A DNA stretch of 64,000 nt, from positions 1 to 64,000 of the forward strand of contig CBDFIW010000001.1 in the NCBI GenBank assembly GCA_965248255.1, in the 5' to 3' direction. This stretch comes from JAKZVK01 sp965248255 (GTDB lineage: Bacteria; Acidobacteriota; Terriglobia; Bryobacterales; UBA6623). Under the pieces are notes generated by a model. The model was not told the origin of the DNA. It did not search any database and worked only from the letters and a program-made list of their open reading frames with translations. A program made the translations under genes and the position numbers. Below, piece by piece: positions 17,834-25,009 of the stretch. Position 1 is the stretch's first letter. Every line of letters starts with the position of its first letter.

Positions 17834-18496
17834 CTAAGGGTGATTCTGTCTCAATTTGATCCATGTCTTCAATTGGTTAAGCAGTGTCCGGTGGTTACCG
17901 CCATTGAAGCGCCATTCGCACTCCTTCAGGAAGAGGTGAAAACTCTGTTTGGGCACCCCGTTGAAGCGCCGAAGATGCCGCTTTGCCTGGTTCCAGAAGT
18001 TCTCGATCCCATTGATGTGGTTCCGTTCGTCGACGAACCGTTCCGAGTGGTTGATCCGAACATGGTGGAAGTCCGACACATCCAGAGCATCGTAGCTCGA
18101 AAAGCCATCCGTGTAGACGATGCTGTCGGGCTGGATCAGGCGCTCCATGATCGGCATCAACGTGTCCGTACGGGCATTGGGGATCATCACCGTGTAGACC
18201 CTTCCTCCACCCTTCAAAAGCCCGAAAACCGGGACTTTCCCGCCAGCACCACGACCGCGTTTGCCCCTGCGGCGACCACCGAAGTAACTCTCGTCCACTT
18301 CGATTTCGCCGCAAACCGAAGAGGCTTTCTGGGTCTCCTCGGCAATCACCGTGCGAATCCGTGTATAGAACGAAGCGGCCGTGTTCCGATGAACCCCGAC
18401 AAGCTCAGCCGCCGCCCGTGCCGTCGTCTCGGCAACGAAGTGCTCCACCAACCGATCCCGCTTCGCCTTGCTCAGCCGACTACGCCGTTCGTACAT
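17834..18496 (-). CDS. IS1595-family (IS1016/ISXO2-like) transposase
   Basis: A 220-residue transposase with an N-terminal helix-turn-helix region and the ISXO2-like DDE domain. The first Asp lies in IEVDESYFGGRRRGKRGRG, the second in IVYTDGFSSYD and the acidic third position in HINGIENFWNQAKRHLR. Length is normal for the IS1016 group. The frame is complete, but the upstream promoter region has been separated from the right terminal repeat by the IS630 insertion 18 bases before the ATG. Confidence 0.92.
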   Translation of the reverse strand: MYERRSRLSKAKRDRLVEHFVAETTARAAAELVGVHRNTAASFYTRIRTVIAEETQKASSVCGEIEVDESYFGGRRRGKRGRGAGGKVPVFGLLKGGGRVYTVMIPNARTDTLMPIMERLIQPDSIVYTDGFSSYDALDVSDFHHVRINHSERFVDERNHINGIENFWNQAKRHLRRFNGVPKQSFHLFLKECEWRFNGGNHRTLLNQLKTWIKLRQNHP

Positions 18497-18570
18497 ATCG
18501 CCATCCTATCCCTATTGAATCCCGCAAATTATTATGACACTTTTTGACAGTGTGGAGCATCTATATATGT

Positions 18571-19098
18571 ATGGGCAACCCCAAAGGTGTGAAGCGGGAT
18601 TTCAAGGCGCTGGAGAAGCGCCGTTTCGAAGCGATGCGGCTGCTCCACCAAGGCCACAATCAGTCCGAGACGGCGAGACGGCTGAACGTCGCTCGCCAAA
18701 CCGTCAGTGAGTGGCGGCGGCAATACCGCGAGCAGGGTGCGGCCGGACTCCGCCAGGCCGGGCGCGCCGGACGCAAGCCGCTCCTCGATGCCGCACAACG
18801 CGAACGCCTGACGTCGCTGCTGCTGGAAGGCCCGGAAGCCCACGGCTTCCCAACGCCCCTGTGGAGCTGTCCGCGGGTGGCTCGGCTGACCGGAGACGAG
18901 TTCGGGGTCGCATACCACGCAGGCCACGCCTGGAAGATCCTGCGAGCGCTCGACTGGAGCCCGCAACGCCCGGCCGGAAAGGCGCGCGAGCGCAACGAAG
19001 AGCGGATCCGCACCTGGAAGCGCAAGACCTGGAAGCGCATTAAAAAAAAGCCCAAAACGAAGGCCGTACGCTCGTCTTCATCGACGAAAGCGGATTGA
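18571..19098 (+). CDS. IS630 copy 2 transposase, first frame (DNA-binding domain)
   Basis: The ATG at 18571 begins MGNPKGVKRDF. The frame encodes tandem helix-turn-helix domains: AMRLLHQGHNQSETARRLNV with VSEWRRQYREQG, then a winged-helix-like region through GLRQAGRAGRKP and HAGHAWKILRALDWSP. It ends in a spurious tail (KAVRSSSSTKAD) after the A8 tract. The natural product is probably a -1 frameshift fusion with the next frame, because the first catalytic Asp lies only in that frame. Confidence 0.88.
   Translation: MGNPKGVKRDFKALEKRRFEAMRLLHQGHNQSETARRLNVARQTVSEWRRQYREQGAAGLRQAGRAGRKPLLDAAQRERLTSLLLEGPEAHGFPTPLWSCPRVARLTGDEFGVAYHAGHAWKILRALDWSPQRPAGKARERNEERIRTWKRKTWKRIKKKPKTKAVRSSSSTKAD
19042..19049 (+). 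promoter_or_regulatory. A8 slippery tract joining the two IS630 transposase frames
   Basis: Eight A followed by GCCC occur where the DNA-binding frame must switch to the catalytic frame. From this tract the -1 frame is open through the first catalytic motif FIDESGL to the end of the transposase. The same tract is present in copy 3 and, after removing IS1595, in copy 1. Conservation in all three copies argues for programmed frameshifting rather than a mutation. Confidence 0.65.
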
Positions 19099-19586
19099 GT
19101 CAGAAGCCGCATCGCTGCCGCACCTGGGCGCCACGTGGCCAAACACCGGTGCTGCAGTTTAACTTCAACTGGGAGAAGCTTTCCGTCTCGGCGGGGCTGA
19201 CGCTGCGTAACTTCTACTTCCGGCTCTATCCCGGTGCGATCGGCAAAGAGCAAGTGACCGACTTTCTCAAGGCGTTGGTACGTCATATCGATCGCCCGCT
19301 GCTGATCGTCTGGGATCGGCTGCCGGCGCACCGTAGCCGCCTGGTGCAAGAGTTCATCGAACTCTCCGAAGGCCACATCGCAACCGAGTACTTGCCACCC
19401 TATGCGCCGGAGTTGAATCCGGTGGAATACATCTGGGCTTACTGGAAGCAGCACGAGTTGCCGAACGTCTGTCCGAAAGACTACGGCGAGCTGAACGAGC
19501 GGGCCCGCAAGGCACTCCGCCGCATGTACCGCAAACCGCGTTTGATCACGGCCTTCTGGAAACAGTCTTCTCTTTGTTTTGACTGA
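19050..19586 (+). CDS. IS630 copy 2 transposase, second frame (DDE catalytic domain)
   Basis: The frame continues from the A8 tract through LVFIDESGLSQKPHRCRTWA (first Asp), LLIVWDRLPAHRS (second Asp) and YAPELNPVEYIWAYWKQ (Glu), ending in FWKQSSLCFD. A free-standing start (GTG-like at 19095, overlapping the first frame) would miss the first Asp, so frameshift fusion is the likelier route to an active enzyme. The catalytic triad is intact. Confidence 0.88.
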   Translation, partial: AQNEGRTLVFIDESGLSQKPHRCRTWAPRGQTPVLQFNFNWEKLSVSAGLTLRNFYFRLYPGAIGKEQVTDFLKALVRHIDRPLLIVWDRLPAHRSRLVQEFIELSEGHIATEYLPPYAPELNPVEYIWAYWKQHELPNVCPKDYGELNERARKALRRMYRKPRLITAFWKQSSLCFD

Positions 19587-19637
19587 CTCTATATTATGCG
19601 GGAGTCAATAAGCAATCTGCTTAGCTAGGACAGCCCC

Positions 19638-20080
19638 TTTTTTTAATCCGCCGCCAGGTCTTGTGCTTCCAGGTGCGGATCGCCTCTTCGTTGCGCTCCC
19701 GCGCTTGGCCGACAGGACGTTGCGGGCTCCAGTTCAGCGCCTGCAGGATCTTCCAGACGTGGCCTTCGTGATAGTTGACGCCGAACTCGTCTCCGATCAC
19801 ACGAGCCACCCGCGGGCAGGTCCACAGCGGCGTCGGGAAGCCGTGGGCTTCGGGGCCTTCGAGCAACAGCGACGCCAGCCGTTCCAACTGCGCGGCATCT
19901 AACAGAGGCTTGCGTCCGGCGCGCCCGGCGCGGCGCAACCCGGCCGGACCCTGCTGGCGGTATTGCCGCCGCCACTCACTGACCGTTTGTCGAGCGACCT
20001 TCAGACATCTGGCCGTCTCGGACTGATTGTGGCCTTGGTCGAGCAGCCGCATCGCTTCGAAACGGCGCTTCTCTAGCCCG
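19638..20080 (-). pseudogene. IS630 copy 1 transposase, N-terminal half
   Basis: This encodes the helix-turn-helix domains (EKRRFEAMRLLDQGHNQSET, VSEWRRQYRQQGPAGLRRAG) up to the A-tract, where the IS1595 insertion begins. The first about 14 codons and the terminal repeat present in copies 2 and 3 are missing at the right edge. The sequence differs from copies 2 and 3 at many residues, so this is an older insertion. Confidence 0.85.
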
Positions 20081-20340
20081 GTTCTCTCACCAGATCGGCA
20101 GGAGGGCGGGGTTGGGCTGGTTTTTTCGGACGGGCGGGCGCACAGCGGATGAATGAACGCGCCGAGGCGGCTGGTGAAGCTTCCCAAGGAGCCCCGCGGC
20201 CCCTTTCGAAGTGCCGTTTTTGACTTTCTCTCGATTCTTCAGACACTTCCGCCTTGAGCGTCAAAACGGCGCCTTTTCGGAAGTTCGTTTGTTCTCAACC
20301 AGCTACTGGTAGCGGTGACCGCAACGCTCGCCAGACCGCC

Positions 20341-20706
20341 TCACCCTTCGGCCAACGACAACCACACCCGCCGCGCCGTCACCTTGACTCGCAAGGCTTG
20401 CAGGTTCCCAGCGCCGCAGTTGAACGCGAAGTCGACCAGCGCCGCCTCTTGTTCCTCCGTCAAAGGAACATAAATCAGATTCCCGACCGCTCCAGCGGCT
20501 ACCGCAAGATCCTTCTCCAGAAGCCGCCTCGCCTCGTCTTCATCCACCAACGGCTCGAACCGTGACAGGTCGGCACCCTTCTCGCGGCTCAGCAGGTGAC
20601 CGTAGCCGATCGTCGGGAACCCGACCGGGTCGTGGTAGGGGCCAAGCGACAACCCTTCGTGATGCGTTGCCAGCTCGGCTGCGATCTCGATGGCGTCCTG
20701 GCTCAC
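20341..20706 (-). CDS. Phage-type lysozyme (GH24 endolysin), short
   Basis: This 121-residue protein matches the N-terminal two thirds of T4-type/lambdoid lysozymes that cleave peptidoglycan glycan strands at host lysis. The catalytic Glu lies in HHEGLSLGPYHDPVG, followed by the conserved Asp and Thr (FPTIGYGHLL), and the core ends in LVDFAFNCGAGNLQ. Known members run to about 145-165 residues with a further conserved C-terminal segment. Here the sequence diverges after GAGNLQ and stops, so the gene is probably truncated or frameshifted near the IS630 junction. It is the last recognisable phage gene on the left. Confidence 0.75.
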   Translation of the reverse strand: MSQDAIEIAAELATHHEGLSLGPYHDPVGFPTIGYGHLLSREKGADLSRFEPLVDEDEARRLLEKDLAVAAGAVGNLIYVPLTEEQEAALVDFAFNCGAGNLQALRVKVTARRVWLSLAEG

Positions 20707-20730
20707 CCTTACGTCCTTCTTTGCCTACCC

Positions 20731-21156
20731 CTACTTCATCATCGCCGCCCGGCCCGTGAAAAATAGGTTCATCAGGGCCTTCCTGGCGACTTCCCATCGG
20801 AAGTACTCACCCTCTGAGTTGATCTGGTACCTGCATTGGCCCTGACTGCTCAGGCTCAACGTTACCCTGAACATGGTGTCCCTGCAGTGGTCTTGGACGG
20901 CTATGGTTTTTTTGTCTTCGACGACAAAGCAGACTCCTTTTTGAACACCTGTTTCGTGCCTGAGAACACAAAACTCTTTCTCGGACACCGCCGTGAATTC
21001 AAGATGGGCATTTTGCCCCTCAAGCAGCTTCTTGTTCCTTTCGCTGGCGCTTGCCTGTACGTCGCTTTGAAGCAGCGCGAACTCGCAAGCAACAGAGCAT
21101 TCTTCAGTAGCTTTTACCCAGTTAAAATTGTGGTCTTCCGGCGTCGGTGTATCCAT
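20731..21156 (-). CDS. Hypothetical phage-module protein
   Basis: A 141-residue protein without a family I recognise. The ATG at 21156 has a strong GAGGAGG element directly upstream and follows the preceding gene by ten bases. The sequence is mixed alpha/beta in character, with several Cys residues (VEECSVACEF-like N-terminus, CRYQINSEGEYFRWEV near the end) and no transmembrane segment. Position next to the lysozyme suggests a lysis or late accessory role, which is inference only. Confidence 0.55.
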   Translation of the reverse strand: MDTPTPEDHNFNWVKATEECSVACEFALLQSDVQASASERNKKLLEGQNAHLEFTAVSEKEFCVLRHETGVQKGVCFVVEDKKTIAVQDHCRDTMFRVTLSLSSQGQCRYQINSEGEYFRWEVARKALMNLFFTGRAAMMK

Positions 21157-21493
21157 GGCCTCCTCGCTACGCAAACTCAGCCCTTCGGATATGCCCATCT
21201 TGTGCAGCAGCCCGTTTCAGGAGCGGCTTTACGAAGCCGAGCGGAAGTTTCTCTCTCAATTCCTGGGCGATGGTCACTTCTCGAACGATGGAGCAAAGCG
21301 ATTGCTCGATATCTTCTTTGTCGGGGTATCCATGAAGTTCCACGAAATCCGGCTTCTTGCCTTGCGCTGCATCTTGTAGGAGACTCTGCGCGTTTTCCAG
21401 ATCATCTGCCATGCGCTTCGCCTCGTCTTGCAAGCAAGTAAGCCTCCTAACAGCAGCCTGACGTTTCAATATGAGTTCATCAATTTTGGCTTG

Positions 21494-22520
21494 ACTGGGG
21501 TATTTACTTGACTCAGGTGACCCCTACATCTTGTGGTCGACAGAAGCAGCATTTTCAGTGCCGCCGATGATGGACTTGTATGGCACGGGGTCGATGGCGA
21601 CCGCCTGTTGCACAAGTCGATAGAAGAGCTTCCCTCGGCTGCGAGAGTTGCGTCGATTAAAGCGGAAGGTAAACTCGTCCAGGTAGTAGTCCAGATGCTC
21701 GGGGTTGACGGCCCCCTGATGCGTCCCCAGCAGCCAACGCTTCAAAAGCGACGCCACGCGGTGCACTCGGGGCAGCAGCTTCGAGGCCGACTCCGGCCCC
21801 TCATCGAGGAACGTTACTTCGTGCCGGTAGCCGCGCTTCTGTAGCGGCTCATAGCCCAGCCAGCCGTCGGTATGAACCGTGCTGCCCCGTTCAATCGCTT
21901 CTTCGACAAAGGGCATCAAGCTTTCTGCGCTCGCATCCCGGACTCTGCGCATCCGAAGCCGTCCCGTTCCCCTGCCGTCCTCCTGGGCGGCGATGGCAAT
22001 CAACGATTTGGTATAGGTCTGGCGACCGCGCACGCCCTCTTCTGGGCTGCCCCAGTACGTCTCGTCCACCTCCACACGGCCGCTGAGGCGGTCGCGACCG
22101 GGGCGCACCATGGCGCGGCGCAACTTGTGCAGCCAGCTCCAGGCCGTCTTGTAGCTGCCCAGCCCCAAGACTCGCTGCAGCCCCAGGGCACTCACTCCGT
22201 TTTTCTGACTGGTCACCCACCAGATGGCTCGCAACCACAGCCGCAGGGGCTGACGAGTGTCCTGGAACACCGTGCCAGCGGTGACCGAGGTCTGCCGACC
22301 GCAGCCCGAGCACTCCCACAGCCCTTGCCGGACCGGCCAAGCCGCGCCGTGTCCGCAGCGCGGACAGCGGAATCCTTCCGGCCAGCGCAGCTGGAACAGA
22401 TAATCCCGACAAGCCTCCTCCGTCGCAAAGCGGGCCTCGAACTCAGCCAAGTTCCGCGGATAGTCCTCCATCGCACCGCATACTACATCTTGGGGCTACC
22501 TGAGTCAAGTAAATACCCCA
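21494..22520 (-). mobile_element. IS1595-family element with zinc-ribbon transposase
   Basis: Terminal inverted repeats TGGGGTATTTACTTGACTCA bound the element, and identical TTTTGGCTTG sequences flank it (21484-21493 and 22521-22530). The shared flank is 10 bases rather than the 8 usually reported; two bases may be fortuitous or belong to the element end. The insert is about 1.03 kb with one intact transposase gene. It belongs to a different IS1595 subgroup from the element at 17821-19637. Confidence 0.88.
21524..22471 (-). CDS. IS1595-family transposase with N-terminal zinc ribbon
   Basis: This 315-residue protein has a zinc ribbon (CPRCGHG and CSGCGRQT) followed by the block SVTAGTVFQDTRQPLRLWL and the ISXO2-like catalytic domain. 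The first Asp lies in VEVDETYWGSPEEG, the second in TVHTDGWLGYE, and a likely third residue is the His in KRWLLGTHQGAVNPEHL. The frame is complete and of normal length. Confidence 0.92.
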   Translation of the reverse strand: MEDYPRNLAEFEARFATEEACRDYLFQLRWPEGFRCPRCGHGAAWPVRQGLWECSGCGRQTSVTAGTVFQDTRQPLRLWLRAIWWVTSQKNGVSALGLQRVLGLGSYKTAWSWLHKLRRAMVRPGRDRLSGRVEVDETYWGSPEEGVRGRQTYTKSLIAIAAQEDGRGTGRLRMRRVRDASAESLMPFVEEAIERGSTVHTDGWLGYEPLQKRGYRHEVTFLDEGPESASKLLPRVHRVASLLKRWLLGTHQGAVNPEHLDYYLDEFTFRFNRRNSRSRGKLFYRLVQQAVAIDPVPYKSIIGGTENAASVDHKM

Positions 22521-22585
22521 TTTTGGCTTGTTCTTCCTGAGACATATTCGCTAGGCCCTCCTTTGAGGGTTGAAAAACAAGAAGC

Positions 22586-23137
22586 TCACCGCTGCCCCGC
22601 CGCCCGCTGCCTGGTCCTCCAGCCGAACCAGAAACCGATCACCACCGCCAGCACGTCCTGGTCGAAGGTGGTCCACGACCCCTCCGCCGTCAGCGAGCCG
22701 ACAACCTTGTCGTGCCATTCGCCGCCCGCCGCCGTGTAGAGCGAGTAGAGCAGCGCCATCTTGACCGTGCCCCACAACCCTACGATCCAGTAGGTGATTG
22801 CGGGCCGCACCGCAGCCGAGAAAAGATCCGTTAACGTGAACAAAAGAAAGGCCCTGCTGAACGTTTTAGGAGCGATAACCGCGTTCTCGCCCACATGACC
22901 CGCAGCGGCATTCAACAGCTGCACGCCGTAGCTCTCTCTCGGCTTGCGGGCGCTGCGCAAATCCGCCGCGTCCGCCGCCGTCTCGATCTCCCGCATGCGC
23001 CACTCGTGCTCTTTCGAGGCGTGCGTGAGCCGCAGCTCCAGCATCTCCATTTCCTGCTTGTGGTCGAGGCGCTGCTTGAAAAGTTTGACGACATCCGGCA
23101 GGAATGGCGCGACGAATCCCGCAATGGCTCCGAGCAT
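22586..23137 (-). CDS. Phage membrane protein, 3TM-holin-like
   Basis: A 183-residue protein beginning with a hydrophobic segment (MLGAIAGFVAPFLPDVVKLF), then a charged coiled-coil region, then two hydrophobic segments (RPAITYWIVGLWGTVKMALL and VLAVVIGFWFGWRTRQR). This layout resembles the GTA/3TM-type holin family, in which the last helix precedes a basic tail. It is the third of three consecutive small membrane proteins. Holin function is inferred from topology and neighbours. Confidence 0.55.
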   Translation of the reverse strand: MLGAIAGFVAPFLPDVVKLFKQRLDHKQEMEMLELRLTHASKEHEWRMREIETAADAADLRSARKPRESYGVQLLNAAAGHVGENAVIAPKTFSRAFLLFTLTDLFSAAVRPAITYWIVGLWGTVKMALLYSLYTAAGGEWHDKVVGSLTAEGSWTTFDQDVLAVVIGFWFGWRTRQRAAGQR

Positions 23138-23139
23138 GG

Positions 23140-23472
23140 CTAACCGCCCCCCCCCCCCGATCCGTGCTTGTCGCCGTTGATGCCCGACCGGGCGAGCGCG
23201 ATCTGCATCTTGTTGACCAGCCTTTTGATCTCGGTCAGGTCCTTGTGGATCTCGCCCGGCATCTTGTCGAGGCGCATGTTGAGTTCGGACTTGGCACTGT
23301 CGATGCGCCTGTGCAGCGTGCCGACATCAGCGCCGAGATTGCTGACTTTCTCGTCGATCGCGCCTTGCCATTTGGCCGCCGCCTGGTCGCGGGCCGATAT
23401 GCGCAGGTAGAGACCCAAGAAGCTCACCGCCGTGCCGCTGAGCGCGAGCATCAGCGCGACTTGCGGGTCCAT
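23140..23472 (-). CDS. Small membrane-anchored coiled-coil phage protein (DUF2730-like)
   Basis: The ATG at 23472 (MDPQVALMLALSG) gives a 110-residue protein with one N-terminal transmembrane helix and a long coiled coil (KVSNLGADVGTLHRRIDS, LDKMPGEIHKDLTEIKRLV), ending in a Gly-rich tail. Mu-like phages carry a similar DUF2730 protein near their lysis genes; the resemblance is in layout and in the mid-region MP/L pattern, not certain homology. It could also be a spanin-like or lysis-accessory protein. Confidence 0.5.
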   Translation of the reverse strand: MDPQVALMLALSGTAVSFLGLYLRISARDQAAAKWQGAIDEKVSNLGADVGTLHRRIDSAKSELNMRLDKMPGEIHKDLTEIKRLVNKMQIALARSGINGDKHGSGGGGG

Positions 23473-23474
23473 TT

Positions 23475-23819
23475 CTAGTTCCCTCTCTCCGCGTGAATTT
23501 CCCTGTGTATCTGGCCGAGCCGAGGGAACAGCCGGTACAGCGCCCAGATGCTCACCCCCATCCCCGCCAGCCAACTCAGCCAGTCGCACACTGATTTGAC
23601 CGGTGAGCCACCCCTCGCCACGTCGAAGACCTCGCGGAACGAGATGATCACGAACGACACGAGCGCCGGCAGAATCAGGTCCCACCAACCGCGCGTCTGG
23701 GGCCACCATGAGACCTTGCGCTCCAAGTACCAGAAGCCATACAGCGCCAGCAGGACCACGCCCGCCGAGCTGAAGAAGTGGATTACAGCGCGTTCGAGAA
23801 CCAAAACAAAATCAGCCAT
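23475..23819 (-). CDS. Small multi-spanning phage membrane protein (holin-like)
   Basis: A 114-residue protein with three hydrophobic segments: VIHFFSSAGVVLLALYGFWY, WWDLILPALVSFVIISF and SWLAGMGVSIWALYRLF. It ends in a charged tail and its stop lies two bases before the next start. Size, topology and position beside the other membrane proteins and the lysozyme suggest a holin or antiholin. No sequence family is recognised. Confidence 0.5.
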   Translation of the reverse strand: MADFVLVLERAVIHFFSSAGVVLLALYGFWYLERKVSWWPQTRGWWDLILPALVSFVIISFREVFDVARGGSPVKSVCDWLSWLAGMGVSIWALYRLFPRLGQIHREIHAERGN

Positions 23820-23830
23820 TTACGTTCTAG

Positions 23831-24013
23831 TACTTGGTTGCAAAAGTAAGCGTAATTATGACCACTTGGACGAACCTATCTATTTCTCAGGGGTTGCAGA
23901 ACTTCGCACTTCGTTCGACCAACGCCTATCTGTGCGCGAATCCACTGAAAACAAAGACGAGGACAGAATTCCGGAAGGTCATGTGTTATGACGCGCACTT
24001 TTGCGATTAAGTA
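23831..24013. mobile_element. MITE-like element of 183 bp flanked by CTAG
   Basis: The ends are inverted repeats of the form TACTT-N4-GCAAAAGT-N2-GCGT, continuing imperfectly to TATGACC. They are bounded on both sides by CTAG (23827-23830 and 24014-24017), which may be a 4-bp target duplication. The interior has no substantial coding frame of its own. It occupies part of the 338-base gap between the holin-like gene and the DUF5131 gene, interrupting an otherwise tightly packed operon. The mobilising transposase is not in this window. Confidence 0.6.
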
Positions 24014-24157
24014 CTAGTCTCATTGTAGGATCGACCCCCCTGTCGGCGCCAGAAAAACGAGGAAAAAATGAGCCTCGAAACCAGCCCGTCGTGTGATTCA
24101 GCGTTCTCTCCTTTGTTGGATTGTTGGGTGATTACGTCGCCAAAGCCAAGCAGGTAA

Positions 24158-25009
24158 TCATCCATCCGGATACTCCTGCCACTGTTCACCGTCGAGCGTG
24201 TTGCCGTTCGCCTTCGGTGTCCGCCCGCCCCACTGCTTGAAGAAGAAAGGCACACCCGCGGACTGGCATTGGTCACAAATAAACCTAGCCCAATCCGGTT
24301 CCATAGGTCTTGTACTGGATCCGCTCTCGCCACCGACAACGATCCAGTCGAGCGCACACTTCTTGCCGTCATAGATCCGTTCTCCATCGATGCCGCTCAG
24401 AAAATTCGAGCTACAAGGGTCGCTTTCGTGGGTGCTATCAAAGTTGATCGGACCGAGAAGTGGCTCCGCACTCACCCACCGCACCGCCGCCAGGGTTTCG
24501 AGCAACGGTGGAATGCGCTCGTCGGCGCGCTTCTGGTCCTCGACGGATACGCCCAGCCAGACGTTGGGAAATGGGAACTGAAGAAGACGGATGAAAGGGT
24601 ACCCAAGTTCTCGGGCTGGCTTTTCCCAATGCTTCACGTTTTGGGAGCGCGAGGCCAGATAGTCGCGCATCCGCACGGCCCGTTTGGTGAGCACCTGAAA
24701 CGTATGCCGATGCGCCATCATGGCCATAACCGCGAACACGCGATCAATGAACTCGTCCGGGACGTCCTTGTGGAACAAATCGCTCATCGAATTGACAAAC
24801 ACCCGCCTCGGCTTCTTCCACCCAAGCGGCTTCCGAAGCCGCTCGGGACGAAGCGTCAGATCGAACCCCGTCTCGTACGGATGGCCGGGGACACCCCGGA
24901 AACGCTCGGAGAAGCGCTCGGCGTAACAGTGCTTGCAGCCTGGGCTTACCTTGGTGCACCCGGTCACCGGATTCCAGGTCTCTTCCGTCCACTCGATGCG
25001 GCTGCTCAT
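24158..25009 (-). CDS. Phage Gp37/Gp68-family protein (DUF5131, radical-SAM-like)
   Basis: The ATG at 25009 gives a 283-residue protein that opens with the family signature IEWTEETWNPVTGCTKVSPG followed by CKHCYAE. The Cys spacing (C-x6-C-x2-C) is the likely Fe-S cluster site of this radical-SAM-related family. Other blocks typical of the family are FVNSMSDLFHKDVPDEF, FQVLTKRAVRMRDYL, FPNVWLGVSVEDQKRADERI, WVSAEPLLGPI, IVVGGESGSSTRPME and VPFFFKQWGG. It overlaps the preceding gene as ATGA. The reaction catalysed by these phage proteins is not established to my knowledge. Confidence 0.88.
   Translation of the reverse strand: MSSRIEWTEETWNPVTGCTKVSPGCKHCYAERFSERFRGVPGHPYETGFDLTLRPERLRKPLGWKKPRRVFVNSMSDLFHKDVPDEFIDRVFAVMAMMAHRHTFQVLTKRAVRMRDYLASRSQNVKHWEKPARELGYPFIRLLQFPFPNVWLGVSVEDQKRADERIPPLLETLAAVRWVSAEPLLGPINFDSTHESDPCSSNFLSGIDGERIYDGKKCALDWIVVGGESGSSTRPMEPDWARFICDQCQSAGVPFFFKQWGGRTPKANGNTLDGEQWQEYPDG

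Larger units (their letters stand above)
18515..19608 (+). mobile_element. IS630 copy 2, complete
   Basis: The element is flanked by TA dinucleotides (18513-18514 and 19609-19610), the target duplication of the IS630/Tc1 group. Its terminal repeats begin TTGAATCCCGCA at the left and TTGACTCCCGCA at the right. At 1094 bp it contains two overlapping transposase frames joined by an A8 tract. It is inserted in the IS1595 element just upstream of the IS1595 transposase. Its first frame differs from copy 3 at one residue in 184, so the two copies are recent. Confidence 0.92.
17821..19637 (-). mobile_element. IS1595 element (IS1016-like), itself interrupted by IS630 copy 2
   Basis: Terminal inverted repeats are GGGGCTGTCCTAGCTAAG at the left and its exact complement at the right (19620-19637). 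The element is flanked by 8-bp direct repeats TTTTTTTA (17813-17820 and 19638-19645), the duplication size expected for IS1595. Subtracting IS630 copy 2 and its TA duplication leaves about 720 bp, a normal size for this group. The transposase gene lies left of the IS630 insertion and is intact. Confidence 0.92.
17247..20080 (-). mobile_element. IS630 copy 1, split by an IS1595 insertion and truncated at its transposase 5' end
   Basis: The left end shows a TA (17245-17246) followed by the inverted repeat TTGAGTCCCGCATAATA. The transposase C-terminal half occupies 17269-17820 and the N-terminal half 19638-about 20080, separated by IS1595. Removing IS1595 plus one 8-bp target duplication restores the A8 tract and a continuous transposase. 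At the right, similarity to the other copies stops around 20080, so the element has lost its first codons and its right terminal repeat. It is clearly more diverged than copies 2 and 3. Confidence 0.85.
21167..22545 (-). pseudogene. Small coiled-coil phage protein split by an IS1595 insertion
   Basis: The ATG at 22545, preceded by AAGGAGGG, encodes MSQEEQAK, and the frame resumes beyond the insertion sequence at about 21483 as IDELILKRQAAVRRL. Deleting the IS and one copy of the TTTTGGCTTG direct repeat restores a continuous protein of about 113 residues. It is rich in Glu, Lys and Leu and likely coiled-coil (LTCLQDEAKRMADDLENAQS). No known family is recognised. Confidence 0.7.

Noticed and set aside
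19095..19586. Second IS630 frame considered an independently translated, complete transposase
   Set aside because: Starting at 19095 it would lack the first catalytic Asp of FIDESGL, which lies upstream in the same frame.
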